Assembly: GCA_031963465.1 (NCBI GenBank)
Contig: JASSUG010000007.1
Location: 62,001-126,000 of the forward strand
Length of the DNA stretch: 64,000 nt
Direction: 5' to 3'
From: Mycoavidus cysteinexigens_B
Lineage (GTDB): Bacteria; Pseudomonadota; Gammaproteobacteria; Burkholderiales; Burkholderiaceae
In this document: positions 8,596 through 18,875 of the stretch, one piece after another
How the letters are laid out: every line of letters begins with the position of its first letter
How positions within the stretch are numbered: position 1 is the stretch's first letter
Position numbers and translations under genes: made by a program
The notes under the pieces: model-generated
The model's input: only the letters and a program-made list of their open reading frames with translations
Told to the model about the DNA's origin: nothing
The model's database searches: none

Positions 8596-9420
8596 ATGCA
8601 GCATGCTTATGTATGGCTTTGTCAAGCTCGGCTTAACTATCCGGCAGACGCGGATGTCTGGGATCTACGCTTTCATTGGTCAACGGAACGAGACCGCATC
8701 TTAGCCCTACTCAATGCCGGCCATTATCGCTCCCAACCTTTATCAAAAATCATTAAAACGTCCGGTGAAGTGATTACGATTTGGTCGTCTGCCGACGCCC
8801 TCGTGATCAAAAGCATGGCCTTGGTGTTGATGCGTCAGCTCCCGACCCACCGCTTGTGCACTCACATTAGCGGCCATGGTGGCGGAAAAGCGTCAATCGA
8901 GAAAATACAAGCGATCATCCGCAGCGGGCAGTTCCGTTTTGTCTGTCGAACGGATATCAGGCAGTACTACTGTAACGTCAACAAAAGAGTGCTCTTCGCG
9001 CAACTTGAATCTGTGGTAGACGATTCAGTCATGCTGGGCCTATTGCACCAGTTTTTGCGTTATAGCGTGGAATATGGAGGGGTATTCACGACGTCTACCC
9101 AGGGGATTGCGCGCGGAAGTGTGCTTAGCCCCTTGCTGGCAGCTTTTCATTTTCTATTTTTTAACGAATTTGGTTTTGAGCAGCATCCAGATAAGACTTT
9201 TATCGGTAAAGTAGAAAAAGTGTTCGACTGAATGGGGTATGTGTTTAATGCGCGGGGGGATATTTGTGTGAGCCCGCGCACTTGGAAAAATCATCTGGTT
9301 AAACTGTGCCGGCTTTATGAGCAAACGCGTTACCTGCCGCGTGATATACGCTGGCGACGTGTGGCGGAGTATCGTCGAAGGTGGAAGAATAGTTGGGGGC
9401 GTTGCGGAAGGCTTCTTCGA
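8596..9420 (+). pseudogene. Reverse transcriptase pseudogene
   Basis: The frame 8596-9231 encodes a reverse transcriptase with RT motifs VCRTDIRQYYCNVNK and TQGIARGSVLSPLLAAF. After FHFLFF it jumps to FNEFGFEQHPDKTF, so the YxDD catalytic segment is missing, apparently by internal deletion. A TGA at 9229 stands where the family has Trp before MGY, and the frame continues as MGYVFNARGDICVSPRTWKN. The QG..SP motif is of the group II/unclassified RT type, not the DGR type. It is convergent with the tail-fibre gene and separates the two eCIS blocks. It is dead by at least two lesions. A possible remnant of an upstream partner lies at 8422-8590. Confidence 0.8.
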
Positions 9421-9431
9421 ATTGACTCATC

Positions 9432-10403
9432 TTACTGTTTAGCCTTACCGGTATACATGATAAAAGCCAATGCGTAATAGGGTATAGCACACGTCCCACT
9501 ATGGGAATGCTCCCCGCCCCCAGTGACAGCCAAGCTACCGCGCCCATGCCCGTGCGATTCCCCTTGACCCACGCTAGAAGTGTACGAGTGGTAAATCGTC
9601 CCTCCGCTCGTGATCTCTGGGCCCAACGTTTCGTTGCATGTCGTATAGCTAGCATTCCGCAATACAGTACCCCGTTGATCGTAATGCGAATACGCGATAT
9701 TTTTTCCTAGTTCACGCTTCACGCTGTATATCTCGCCGCCCTCATGATAATGGCCTGGCATCTGCGCGACCGTTAAAGGATGGCCTCCTACTTCCCCTGA
9801 TACTCCATGTTCATGCCCCACTCGGTCCGTATTCAACCGCGCCAAGCCCCCTTCCGCTTTATCAACCGATTGATCACCAACCGTTAATGCTGTAGCTCCC
9901 AAAATAAATCGGTTGCTTAAATCCGGCGTGTCATTGCCTCCGTCACATAGGTACCAACCCTCCGGGATCGCTGCGAGATTTCCACTGTACATTATGATCA
10001 TCCCCTCGAAATATACAGAGGTAGCTACAACTTCGTTTTCTTTATTAATCTCTAGTCCAGCACCAACACTAACCGCCACCCCGTCGGGGCCGACGTGAAT
10101 CCCGCTAAGCGGCTTGACAGTCTTCACCATAAGCTGGCCATTCCCCTCCTGCTTCTCTAATCCATCACCAGCACTCCCAGTCGGGCCAGTCGCCGACCCT
10201 AATACAGCCTTTCGACCTATGTCTGCAATATCGATTAAGGCTTCAAAATCCTTATCCAACGGAATCTTTTTCTCACCAAACCTTGCCTTAATGTCCCCGG
10301 TAGAAGGAAGTCCCAGGGCCGGCTCTTGATTTGCGCTGACGGTCCGAGGATTTTCTGGCCTCTCGCCAGTGGGTGAAGAAGTGGTTTTCTTCTTATCAAT
10401 CAT
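9432..10403 (-). CDS. eCIS tail fibre, phage collar-domain type (Afp13 position)
   Basis: 323 residues. A polar N-terminus is followed by a repeat-like region (GDGLEKQEGNGQL, then SGIHVGPDGVAV and GAGLEINKENEV) and then a collar domain with AIPEGWYLCDGGNDTPDLSN. The C-terminal part is rich in paired histidines (GHEHG, GHYHEGG, GHGHG, GEHSHSG), as in short tail fibres whose trimer binds metal through HxH motifs. It ends PYYALAFIMYTG, the usual end of collar proteins. The gene follows the two large baseplate genes, the place where eCIS clusters carry the host-binding fibre. Confidence 0.83.
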   Translation of the reverse strand: MIDKKKTTSSPTGERPENPRTVSANQEPALGLPSTGDIKARFGEKKIPLDKDFEALIDIADIGRKAVLGSATGPTGSAGDGLEKQEGNGQLMVKTVKPLSGIHVGPDGVAVSVGAGLEINKENEVVATSVYFEGMIIMYSGNLAAIPEGWYLCDGGNDTPDLSNRFILGATALTVGDQSVDKAEGGLARLNTDRVGHEHGVSGEVGGHPLTVAQMPGHYHEGGEIYSVKRELGKNIAYSHYDQRGTVLRNASYTTCNETLGPEITSGGTIYHSYTSSVGQGESHGHGRGSLAVTGGGEHSHSGTCAIPYYALAFIMYTGKAKQ

Positions 10404-10662
10404 AATTCAAACTCCAGTTATCATAAAATGATGCAAGTTATTTTTATCCTGTCAGTCATAGCCTTAATAGAATAACCCTTCCCTTGTTCGCCATTGATCA
10501 AGGAGAAACTGCAGCAGCGTGTCTCACTGCCTTATGTTTTCTACTGTCACTGGCGGGCAGAATAAAAAAACAGCTCTTGCTCAAAAATATAAGCAACAGC
10601 TCTTCTGTAGCAATGCGCACTATGTGCAGTGTTGACCTTCATATTCGGAGGCCCAGGCAAGG

Positions 10663-13482
10663 TCAGGCTCCTCGCGAAGCGTTTGGGGGAATATAAAACA
10701 GTCCATAGCTTTCAATCAATCCGGTATTCCATTGATCGCCCTCTGAACCAATTACCTCCTTTCTTTGGTTTTCAGTAGCAATGACCGCAGCATTGATCCC
10801 TTCTGCCGCTCCCGGCAGTTGGCCAAGCGATAGCATGTTCAACAATTTATAGGCTTCGTCGCCAAGCGTAGCGCCACCGTTCTGCCACACTTTATAAACG
10901 CCGGCAAAAGTCTCAAAATCAGCCATCCAATGCACCTGCGTAAAGATATGCGCCGGCATCTCTTCACACACCACTTGCGCAAACCAGGCGGCCTTTACTG
11001 CAGGTTCTATAACCGCATCCTCTTTTAGTAACTTGCGGTCGAATACAATACTGACCACGAATGAAAACCGGTCCTCTATCGTCTCGTGCATGATATGCCA
11101 CTGATATTTGAATTGGAGAGGAGGATTGCCTGGTAATGGTTTGTCGCCCTCAATCGGCGCCACGATAAAACTGCCTCGCGCCGGATCGACCGACACTACC
11201 TGCGCGACAATCAGCTCTTCAGAGACAATCGGCTCTTCAGCAATAAGCTTTTTTTCCTTTAGTGAAATTTTTTCTTTGATGCCGATCTTATTATTAACGC
11301 CCAGCATGACAGGATAAGGGGTGGAAATCAGCCGTTTTTGGCCATCCTCTACGTCATCTTGGTCATCAGCGTATACCAAATCATAGAGCATATCGTTTAG
11401 CCATACGTTGCAGTTTTTCCAGCACAATTTATTATTTTGGGATGCGTCTATTACTTTTGATAATCTGCTTGCCAGTTGTGTATGATTTTTGGAATCGAGG
11501 GTGAATTGATCGTCATGGATTGCAGCAATCATGATCGAACGGATGACCAGTTCGTTTTCATTCTTGTCATTCAGTATGACTAAGTCAATAAGCTGTCCAG
11601 ATTTCAATTCAGATATACTGTCTGCGGCTGTAATGATCAGTCTGCTGGAGACTGATGAGTCTATTTCGGCCTTACTTACCGATTGATTGCCATTGTAGCC
11701 AGGGTTTGGTTCAACCGGTAGCAAGGCGCGATGTTCGACAATGTAAAAAGGAAGGTTTGCAATGTTCTCTGGATGGTCAAACATTCCCGGCCCAAGGCCA
11801 AGCCGGGCGGCGATGCGGCGCTGCAGCGCTGACACCACGTCCACGCGCAAGCTGGCCCGGCTGTAAGCCAATTCGCTATGCTGGCCCAGAAACTTTTTCT
11901 GTACTTGTAGGAATGTAGTTGCATCCTTTTCGCTGGGCTGAAGCCACAGGGTGCGATCAGAACGACCACTGCCGAAATAGCTTAGCAGGTAATCGACGAT
12001 AGCCAGTTCTTTGTCAGCATCTTTTTGAGCACCATTATTGCACGTCTCAAGATGAGTGGCATAGCTTGCATGCACCTTCTGCGCCTCACTATCTGCTGGC
12101 AGCGGCCATTGCCCGCCCCAGACCAGATTGCCTTCTGCCCGTTGGAAAGACAGCAGTTCGGGTAGCCGAGCCAATTGGTCGCAGCTATTGGCCAACTGCT
12201 GCTCAAAAGGTAATAGAAACTGATGCAACTGTTTTTGTTCAGACGTTTGAGCCTCCTCCAGCAAACCATAGCAAGGCGGCAACCGCTGGCTAGCATAATG
12301 GTAGCGTCCTGGCTTGCGCCAGCGGCCGAAATCCAAGACCACATCCGGTTCCTTGATCAGTTCAGGAATCTCTACCTCAATATCGGCTGCCTTCACGGCT
12401 AATTGCTGTCCGCGCTTGAGCAACTTGACGACCCCACCAAGCGCTAGTTTATCGAATGGATTTTCGCCCCAAGGCAAGAGGTACGCGTTTTGAGGAACAG
12501 TTATTTCCCATTGCACCTCAATCGCATCAAAGCTCAGATGCTGAATTGTCTTAACTCCATCGATGGCGATGAAGTCATGCGCTAATTGACTGATATTCAA
12601 TTGCTGTGAGCTCGCATAATCCAAAGCGGCAGGCAGGGTTGGTATCCAGCCATGCTGCAGTCTTGGCCCCTGGTAAATCGTCTCATTGTCGAAGCCTTGC
12701 GCGGCGAGTTCGGTGGCGCGATAGCGCAAGGCCTGCGGTCGGATCAATGCTTCTGTTCGCTGAAATATTTCAGCCATAATCCGGGCCGGCTCGGTGCAAT
12801 CGTCATCGAGCTCAACCACGATATATAGGTCAACCGGCGCCGCATCTAGCCAGGTCTTATTTCGTATCTGCTCGCACAGATTACGATTGTCTGCCAAAAA
12901 TTTGTCAAGTTTAGATTCTGCGTCCGCTCGCGTCACATTGCGGTTCAGCTCTAAGTAAAGATGATAGGTACCGGATACGCTTAAAGGCTGTAAGGCTAGG
13001 CTAGCTTCCACCGGTTGGAACACAAATTCACGTGACTCTAGATTGTAAAAATAAGAGGATTGTTCATTCTCAGATTCCCGTCGCAGTTGTACGTTTCTAA
13101 AGAAAAAATTACCTTCACCATCACGGGTGACATCAGATTCATCGCTACTATGCAGGTCAAGGATTGCACGGCGGTAGTCATCCTCGGTGATTGGGCCGCA
13201 AGTTAAAGCTTGATGGGGACCAAAGGCAGCCGGGAAAATGCCGTCTTGATCTGCCTCAGATTCCGGCGTCAATAAATCGACCAGAGGCAAGGTATGGCGG
13301 TAAGCCACATCTGATGTGGCGTAGCAAAGTGCCTGCAGCAAGGTAATACCGGGATCATGTTCAGCGGTATCCGTCCAGCGTTCGCCAGCGTAGTTTTCTA
13401 CTGCCTGCAGCGCTTGCGCCAATAAATTGTCGAAATGAATGCGTGCGCGTAACTCAGGCAGCGCAGGAGGCATGGTCGTCAT
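10663..13482 (-). CDS. eCIS baseplate wedge protein (Afp12-like)
   Basis: 939 residues. The start (PALPELRARIHFDNLLAQAL, then DPGITLLQALCYATSDVAYR) is the typical N-terminus of Afp12/Pvc12 baseplate proteins, a relative of the gp6/gp7 wedge. It overlaps the preceding Afp11-like gene by 4 bases, so the two are translationally coupled. The length is in the family range. It has no enzymatic motifs. With the Afp11-like protein it should form the wedges around the spike. Confidence 0.87.
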   Translation of the reverse strand: MTTMPPALPELRARIHFDNLLAQALQAVENYAGERWTDTAEHDPGITLLQALCYATSDVAYRHTLPLVDLLTPESEADQDGIFPAAFGPHQALTCGPITEDDYRRAILDLHSSDESDVTRDGEGNFFFRNVQLRRESENEQSSYFYNLESREFVFQPVEASLALQPLSVSGTYHLYLELNRNVTRADAESKLDKFLADNRNLCEQIRNKTWLDAAPVDLYIVVELDDDCTEPARIMAEIFQRTEALIRPQALRYRATELAAQGFDNETIYQGPRLQHGWIPTLPAALDYASSQQLNISQLAHDFIAIDGVKTIQHLSFDAIEVQWEITVPQNAYLLPWGENPFDKLALGGVVKLLKRGQQLAVKAADIEVEIPELIKEPDVVLDFGRWRKPGRYHYASQRLPPCYGLLEEAQTSEQKQLHQFLLPFEQQLANSCDQLARLPELLSFQRAEGNLVWGGQWPLPADSEAQKVHASYATHLETCNNGAQKDADKELAIVDYLLSYFGSGRSDRTLWLQPSEKDATTFLQVQKKFLGQHSELAYSRASLRVDVVSALQRRIAARLGLGPGMFDHPENIANLPFYIVEHRALLPVEPNPGYNGNQSVSKAEIDSSVSSRLIITAADSISELKSGQLIDLVILNDKNENELVIRSIMIAAIHDDQFTLDSKNHTQLASRLSKVIDASQNNKLCWKNCNVWLNDMLYDLVYADDQDDVEDGQKRLISTPYPVMLGVNNKIGIKEKISLKEKKLIAEEPIVSEELIVAQVVSVDPARGSFIVAPIEGDKPLPGNPPLQFKYQWHIMHETIEDRFSFVVSIVFDRKLLKEDAVIEPAVKAAWFAQVVCEEMPAHIFTQVHWMADFETFAGVYKVWQNGGATLGDEAYKLLNMLSLGQLPGAAEGINAAVIATENQRKEVIGSEGDQWNTGLIESYGLFYIPPNASRGA

Positions 13483-16379
13483 AGGTCATTTCTCTGGTCG
13501 ACGGCTTGCGCCGTAGTTTCAGCATCGAACACTGGCAAGGAAAGAAGCAAAACTTCATTCTCGCCACTCTGGATGTTACCCTGCTGGAAGTTACCCTGCT
13601 TATCCTTCAGCTTAAGTTCTTTGACACTGTCTACAAACGGTAATTGCTGGATAAATTTCACCATACCGTAGTAATCCAAATGATTGCCAAGTTGAACCGC
13701 GCTAGTTTGGTCGCACATCCATGGCATATAGTGCTGCGCCAGCGCCAGTTGCAGTTGTTTATCGCCATAAGCGGCGTTCATGCCTGCGGTAAAGTCCACT
13801 TGATAACTGATAGCGACCTTACGGTATAAAGGATTCAGCAACTCTAGCTCTAACCATAGCGAGGCGTGCTCGCACAGATACTGGGTCATCTCTTTCAACC
13901 GCGCCGGGTTAAAAACTGGACATAATGGGTCTGTATTATCCATTTGACCGTTCGCCGGAATCACCAACATGCATTGACGCCGCCCCCCTGCTTGCGTTTG
14001 CCCTGCCGATAAGAATACAGGTAGGGCATCATAGATCTCCGGATAGCGCGCCAGCAGTAAGGTTTTCATATCACGCCAAGTCAGTGCTCTACCACGATGA
14101 TCTAATTGCTTTGCTACGCGTTGCGTGAATTCAACTTCTGACTCCGGTGCGCGCCCTCCTTGCGACGGCCATGGCTGATCAATACTCTCCAGCCCTTCTA
14201 TCTTCTGCAGCGGCTGCGTGATGCTGCCTGGTGCCAGCGAACCGTCGAACACCAGCGCGTCTGGCGCTTCGTCGTTGACGCGAACAGCTGTGCCGCTATT
14301 GGTATGCAGCCCGCGCAACCAGGGGTAGTCCGAGGTGGCCACTTCCGACGGCTCACCTGCCTGATCATACGGTACCGGCACCATAAGCGCGCGTAACCAA
14401 ACCCGGCCGCTCGGCATCATAGGCGCATTCGTCGCGGCATCTTGCGGCATCGTGGCAGACCATAGGCCGGAGCGAAATAAATGCTCCGTGTGATCAGTCA
14501 CCGAGGCATCAAGCGCTGCCCAGCAGTTGTCTTGCGTGAGATAGTGCCATGAGATATCAAGCGTTCTGGGGGTTTGCAACTGCCAATGTAGAGAAAGATC
14601 TTCTTTGGGCGACAGGTTGCGAAAACCCAGATAGAGCTCAGACCGCTCTTCCTCTCGCCACCTATATTTCTCATCCACTATCTGCGCAGGAGGAGCGCTT
14701 GCTAGGACATGACCAAAAGGAGTTAACTGATATTGTTTTCTTGGCGCGACATCAATACAGGAATAACCTACGTGTAGACGCTTCCATTGCGGCGTGTAGG
14801 GTGGGTTGATCTGGATCGGATCTTGCCCTGCCTTTTGCGATGCCAGTACACGCCAATAATGCGCATGCAAGAAATCCTGCTCAGCTAACTCAAGTCGTAA
14901 CCAAGATGGCCAGTCCTGCGGATCCTGGCTATCTACCGTGTTGCCTAACAAGCCTTGTATTTCGATCTGGATGATGTAATCGGCAGATGAGGGCAAGGAT
15001 ACAGTGGATGAAACTTTAGATTTTTCTACCACTGGATTTTGCTTGAACAAAGACGCTAACTTACCCTCTAATTCTATGGCACTACCACGCGAACCGATGA
15101 CGGCTTGAACTTTGAATACCTCGTCATTTGTAATGATAGGCTGAGACTGAGACTGAGACGCAACCTCAACGGTATATTCTTCATACCACTTAACAAAAGA
15201 CTCCGATGGCAAATCTATCCACTCCGGTTGCAAACTGACTGTAACCGCTCCCGGTTTGCCATACCAGTCTGCCGCAACCAAGTTTAAGCCAACGCCTAAA
15301 ATAGGTTCGTTACCGAAGGGATAGCTGCGCGCGTCAATGCTAGCGCTACCGTCATCGGTGCTGAAAAAGACATCAGGCAGATCCTGCACGTTGACGGATA
15401 ATGAAATGACCTCAGGCACCTGCTCACCATCGTGACGATACAGTTTCAACAGTGGCGTTGCTTCATGAAAACCATCCAGCCCAGACGCTGGCGTTACAGG
15501 ACCGGCATCGGCTCCAAGCGAAAACACCAACTCGGTAGTGGAATCAGCCTTGATAATACCTTTCTCCAAACGCAACCATTCTGAATTGCTGCTTACTTCA
15601 GCGGAAATAGCAGCAGCATCGGCAGCTTGCGCGAGTGTCACCGTGATTTCTCGAATCCCCCCAGACATTGCCAATACGGCAGAACTGACAACGCGCCCAG
15701 TTGCCAGCGGCGCGTCTGCCGCGCCCTCTTCAAATAAGCGGATACCTTGTTGTGGCCAAGGCACGCCGTTATCGCGATCGTAGGCGATGCGACCAAGTTT
15801 GGGTGCGCTATTATCGGTAGAATGGCACCAACGCAAATCCGTCCATTGCGCGTGATTCGCTAGCAGTGACTGTTGCAGGCGATAGTGAGCAGGGTGGCCT
15901 TGACTATCTTGCCCAGCGTCAAGCAGCGTACCTACCGGCAGATATAACGCTGGCGTTGTCTGGTTCAAGCGGAACGACACGGCCACCTGGTCGGCTAGCG
16001 CGGGGCGCTCCTGTAGCCCCAGCAGTTTGCGGTAATAAAGCTGACGATGGGCCGCTGGCAGTTGGTTCAGTAAATCTCTAGGCGTCTCTTGCATCCGCAA
16101 GAACGCGAGCAGAAAGGCCTGGTGCGGCGTCATCCGGCCATTGGCCTGCTCTGGGTTTTGGTAGAGCCAGACCAGTTGGCCCGGATCGAGCAATTTGCCT
16201 GGATCAAGAGGGTCTGCTAGCTCCTCTTGATGGGCAAACATAAACTCCGCCCACGATGGTGGCGACGTCTGACCGCCAAATGGGATTTTTTTGCAATATT
16301 CTTTAAGCTGCAGTAAGCGTGACAGCAGCGTCCTATCGTCAAGGATGAAAGGATCGTCAGTGGCTAGAAAATCGCTCAT
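13479..16379 (-). CDS. eCIS baseplate protein, gpJ/gp6-like (Afp11-like)
   Basis: About 966 residues from the ATG at 16,379, which directly follows the PAAR gene stop; a start at 16,397 would overlap that gene without a better site. The N-terminal half contains LLSRLLQLKEYCKKIPF and DLLNQLPAAHRQLYYRKLLG. The C-terminal part has the baseplate J-like segment ESEVEFTQRVAKQLDHRGRA followed by a stretch on residue pairing across the wedge. Large Afp11-type proteins dimerise with Afp12-type ones to build the baseplate. Confidence 0.87.
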   Translation of the reverse strand: MSDFLATDDPFILDDRTLLSRLLQLKEYCKKIPFGGQTSPPSWAEFMFAHQEELADPLDPGKLLDPGQLVWLYQNPEQANGRMTPHQAFLLAFLRMQETPRDLLNQLPAAHRQLYYRKLLGLQERPALADQVAVSFRLNQTTPALYLPVGTLLDAGQDSQGHPAHYRLQQSLLANHAQWTDLRWCHSTDNSAPKLGRIAYDRDNGVPWPQQGIRLFEEGAADAPLATGRVVSSAVLAMSGGIREITVTLAQAADAAAISAEVSSNSEWLRLEKGIIKADSTTELVFSLGADAGPVTPASGLDGFHEATPLLKLYRHDGEQVPEVISLSVNVQDLPDVFFSTDDGSASIDARSYPFGNEPILGVGLNLVAADWYGKPGAVTVSLQPEWIDLPSESFVKWYEEYTVEVASQSQSQPIITNDEVFKVQAVIGSRGSAIELEGKLASLFKQNPVVEKSKVSSTVSLPSSADYIIQIEIQGLLGNTVDSQDPQDWPSWLRLELAEQDFLHAHYWRVLASQKAGQDPIQINPPYTPQWKRLHVGYSCIDVAPRKQYQLTPFGHVLASAPPAQIVDEKYRWREEERSELYLGFRNLSPKEDLSLHWQLQTPRTLDISWHYLTQDNCWAALDASVTDHTEHLFRSGLWSATMPQDAATNAPMMPSGRVWLRALMVPVPYDQAGEPSEVATSDYPWLRGLHTNSGTAVRVNDEAPDALVFDGSLAPGSITQPLQKIEGLESIDQPWPSQGGRAPESEVEFTQRVAKQLDHRGRALTWRDMKTLLLARYPEIYDALPVFLSAGQTQAGGRRQCMLVIPANGQMDNTDPLCPVFNPARLKEMTQYLCEHASLWLELELLNPLYRKVAISYQVDFTAGMNAAYGDKQLQLALAQHYMPWMCDQTSAVQLGNHLDYYGMVKFIQQLPFVDSVKELKLKDKQGNFQQGNIQSGENEVLLLSLPVFDAETTAQAVDQRNDL

Positions 16380-16380
16380 A

Positions 16381-16791
16381 TTACCCCGCTTGCGCAAATG
16401 TCTGCGTGGTTATAAAACGCCCCTTGCCCATACTGGGTGCAGGTGCATCTGGGGTTGCGGTGCTCATTGCTGGCTGGGTCGGCGTAAAACGAGCGATAAA
16501 CTGCTGTCCCTTGAGCAGGATAGCGGTAGCACCCGTGCAACGCGGCGCTTGCTGGTTGGCCGCCAACGCGACGATGGTGAGCATGCCCATGCCGGGGCTA
16601 TAGCCGGGAATCACATATTGCGCCGGCACTTGCACTTTCTTTTCATCGCCCAGCACGCAGATACGGCGCTGGTTGATGGTCGCTTTACCGCTGCCGCGGA
16701 TCATGGCCGGGCCGGTGGGCGTGACTTGACGATTGCCAAACATCGGATCAAATTGCAAACTATCGCCGTCAACAACAATGATACGACTCAT
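16381..16791 (-). CDS. eCIS PAAR-like spike tip (Afp10-like)
   Basis: 136 residues. Segments such as VTPTGPAMIRGSGKATI, then ICVLGDEKKVQVPA and GMGMLTIVALAANQQA resemble the PAAR-like proteins that sharpen the spike of contractile systems and can carry cargo. The C-terminal 30 residues are Pro/Thr rich. It overlaps the gp25-like gene by 4 bases and is followed by the Afp11-like gene. Recognition rests mainly on position and composition. Confidence 0.75.
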   Translation of the reverse strand: MSRIIVVDGDSLQFDPMFGNRQVTPTGPAMIRGSGKATINQRRICVLGDEKKVQVPAQYVIPGYSPGMGMLTIVALAANQQAPRCTGATAILLKGQQFIARFTPTQPAMSTATPDAPAPSMGKGRFITTQTFAQAG

Positions 16792-17207
16792 ATAAATTGG
16801 CTCCTTTGGCCATCGCCAATATCTAGCTTTCCGGTTAACTGGCCTGCACTGTCGCTGCCACGGATACGATAAATAAGTTGGAGGTTCAACTGGCTGGGCT
16901 GCTGCGGGTCTTGGGTCAACTGCAACGCCTCCACCGTCACGCGGGGTTCATCGCGCAAGATACTGTCGTTAATTTTGGCGGAGATGTCCGCCAATAACTC
17001 TTCCCTAATATTTTCAAACACCGCTGATTGCAAATCACAGCCAAATTCTGGCCGCATAATTCTCTCGCCGGGTTGGGTACTGAACATAATGCGCAGGCTT
17101 TGCCGTATATCTTCTTGATCGGCTACCATAGCGACGCCCTGCTCCTTAGTGAAGCTCGGCGGAAAAGCCCAACCCCGTCCGTACATCCCTGACCGCTGCT
17201 GGTTCAT
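16788..17207 (-). CDS. eCIS gp25-like baseplate wedge (Afp9-like)
   Basis: 139 residues. It carries the gp25/TssE signature: DIRQSLRIMFSTQPGERIMR followed by PEFGCDLQSAVFENI, and EPRVTVEAL farther on. This small protein links sheath to baseplate. It lies between the VgrG-like spike gene (36 bases upstream) and the PAAR-like gene (4-base overlap). Confidence 0.93.
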   Translation of the reverse strand: MNQQRSGMYGRGWAFPPSFTKEQGVAMVADQEDIRQSLRIMFSTQPGERIMRPEFGCDLQSAVFENIREELLADISAKINDSILRDEPRVTVEALQLTQDPQQPSQLNLQLIYRIRGSDSAGQLTGKLDIGDGQRSQFI

Positions 17208-17243
17208 TTTTGTTTCCTCTACAAAATAGACTGGGCCTAACGG

Positions 17244-18875
17244 TTAATTGCTCAGGTCAACTTTCGCACCTTTCACCGTCACACCGCTTTGCCCCTTCAC
17301 ATTCACTTGCTGCTTTGCCGACACATCGATTTTTTTCTGCGCAGTGATCGTCACCGCCTCCGCGGAGGTCAGCGCAAGCCCTTTCTTAAGCATGAGCTGG
17401 TCTTTGCCGGCCTCCAGTAGCACTGACTCCTCTTTGCGATTGAAGAGCAACTGCTGCTTTTGATCGCCCTTGGCCAAGACCAGCCCTTTCTCACTGTTTT
17501 CAGCACTCGGTGGAAACGGCGGCTTGTTCTTCGGGTTATGTAGCGCTCCCAAGATCACCGGATAACGCGGATCTTCCTCAAGAAATCCTAGTACCACCTC
17601 ATCGCCCTCTTCCGGGTAAAGGCATAAGCCGCTATCCTTGCTCGCATAAGGGCTAGCAAAGCGCGCCCAAATCGGCTTATTGTCTAGGTTGAGGACGGGC
17701 AGGTTGACTTGGAGCCGAATCGCATTGTCTGGATCGTCTTTATGCTTGGCGACAATCCCAATATAGAGCCCCGATGCTGTTGGCAGTAAATCGGCATCCA
17801 CATCACGCAGCAGATCCTGGCCCAGGGCCAGTTGAGTATCCCAACCTTCGGCAGTAAAACGATGACGTACTTCGCTGATTAAGCCCTGGCCGTTTAAAGG
17901 TGTACTAAAATCAGCCAACTCCAAAATCTGCCCGATTTCATAGTCAGCTGAGCCTACTACTGTAAAATTGGCCTGTATCCCTGCCGTATGCTGGGCCAGC
18001 AAACGGCCATTCGCTAGCGCCTGCGCTTCACCGGATGCCAAGGCAGTAGTATAGGCAAGCTGCCATTTCTGCTTACTTAAGGATTTGAATTGCGAACCAT
18101 CCAAACCTTGGCTGCCTAATTTCGGTTTCACAGCGCTGAGCGCCGCAGACATCTTTTGCTCTGGCACACTCCAATTTGACACGCTCAAGGCTTCCGGCAA
18201 TTCGGCACAACTTAAGCGCCAGTAAGCTTCATCAACACTGAGTTGCTTTTCATCGGAACGGACACGAAACAAGCTGTGCTGCGCCTTGCCTGCCAAGCTT
18301 GGCTTAATGATTTGCACTTCGGTAGGAGACGCCAACAGCCAAACGTTATTAGCGGCCAGCCGGCTACGCACAAAGCGCCAATCCGAACACGAAAATTGCA
18401 GCATTTGCGGATGTTTGACGTCAAGTCCTTCGCATTTTTTGCAGGCGACTTCATGTTCTTTGAAAATTTTCTTGACGATCTCGGCATCGGTCTCATTGGC
18501 GAACACCTGGCTACGATGGGTCGACACTAGGCGTTGTAGCGAATGCCTGAGCGTCAAGGTGAGCACCAAGCAATTGTCCTTGAGGGTGCACTCTTGTTGC
18601 GTGACAATACCGATAAATACATCCGCTTTCGACTTGACCCGCAACTTCACCTCAGCGCCGGGCTGACAAAGCTTCAGATCACTATTCTGTACCGAACTCG
18701 GCTGCTGGCCGCTGGGCAGATTGGCGTCATTGAAAGTCAGTCTTAGTTTTGCGCTTGGAATCTGGTTGATCGTGTGGCACGTCTCGCCCCAAGTACAGTC
18801 AAACCCTTGCAATTTCTTGCCACTCGCACCAAACAGTAGCTCTAAGGTTTGGGCGGGCGCTGGCGCGGCACTCAT
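17244..18875 (-). CDS. eCIS VgrG-like central spike (Afp8-like)
   Basis: 543 residues. The N-terminal part is the gp27-like domain (VFIGIVTQQECTL, SDWRFVRSRLAANNVW), followed by an OB-fold/gp5 region (IGIVAKHKDDPDNAIRLQV, GLCLYPEEGDEVVLGFLEED, then YPVILGALHNPKNKPPF), and a C-terminal beta-helix-like tail (KGLALTSAEAVTITAQKKID). It is the trimeric needle under the tube. The start ATG overlaps the end of the adaptor gene. Confidence 0.94.
   Translation of the reverse strand: MSAAPAPAQTLELLFGASGKKLQGFDCTWGETCHTINQIPSAKLRLTFNDANLPSGQQPSSVQNSDLKLCQPGAEVKLRVKSKADVFIGIVTQQECTLKDNCLVLTLTLRHSLQRLVSTHRSQVFANETDAEIVKKIFKEHEVACKKCEGLDVKHPQMLQFSCSDWRFVRSRLAANNVWLLASPTEVQIIKPSLAGKAQHSLFRVRSDEKQLSVDEAYWRLSCAELPEALSVSNWSVPEQKMSAALSAVKPKLGSQGLDGSQFKSLSKQKWQLAYTTALASGEAQALANGRLLAQHTAGIQANFTVVGSADYEIGQILELADFSTPLNGQGLISEVRHRFTAEGWDTQLALGQDLLRDVDADLLPTASGLYIGIVAKHKDDPDNAIRLQVNLPVLNLDNKPIWARFASPYASKDSGLCLYPEEGDEVVLGFLEEDPRYPVILGALHNPKNKPPFPPSAENSEKGLVLAKGDQKQQLLFNRKEESVLLEAGKDQLMLKKGLALTSAEAVTITAQKKIDVSAKQQVNVKGQSGVTVKGAKVDLSN

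Noticed and set aside
8596..10403. Diversity-generating retroelement acting on the tail fibre gene
   Set aside because: The RT is next to a fibre gene, but its motif is QG..SP (not the DGR [I/V]G...SQ type), it lacks YxDD, faces the fibre gene, and I see no template/variable repeat pair.
16381..18875. Type VI secretion cluster (VgrG, PAAR, gp25)
   Set aside because: No TssJLM membrane complex, no ClpV, and the presence of three sheaths, DUF4255, CIS tape measure and Afp15 ATPase define an eCIS.
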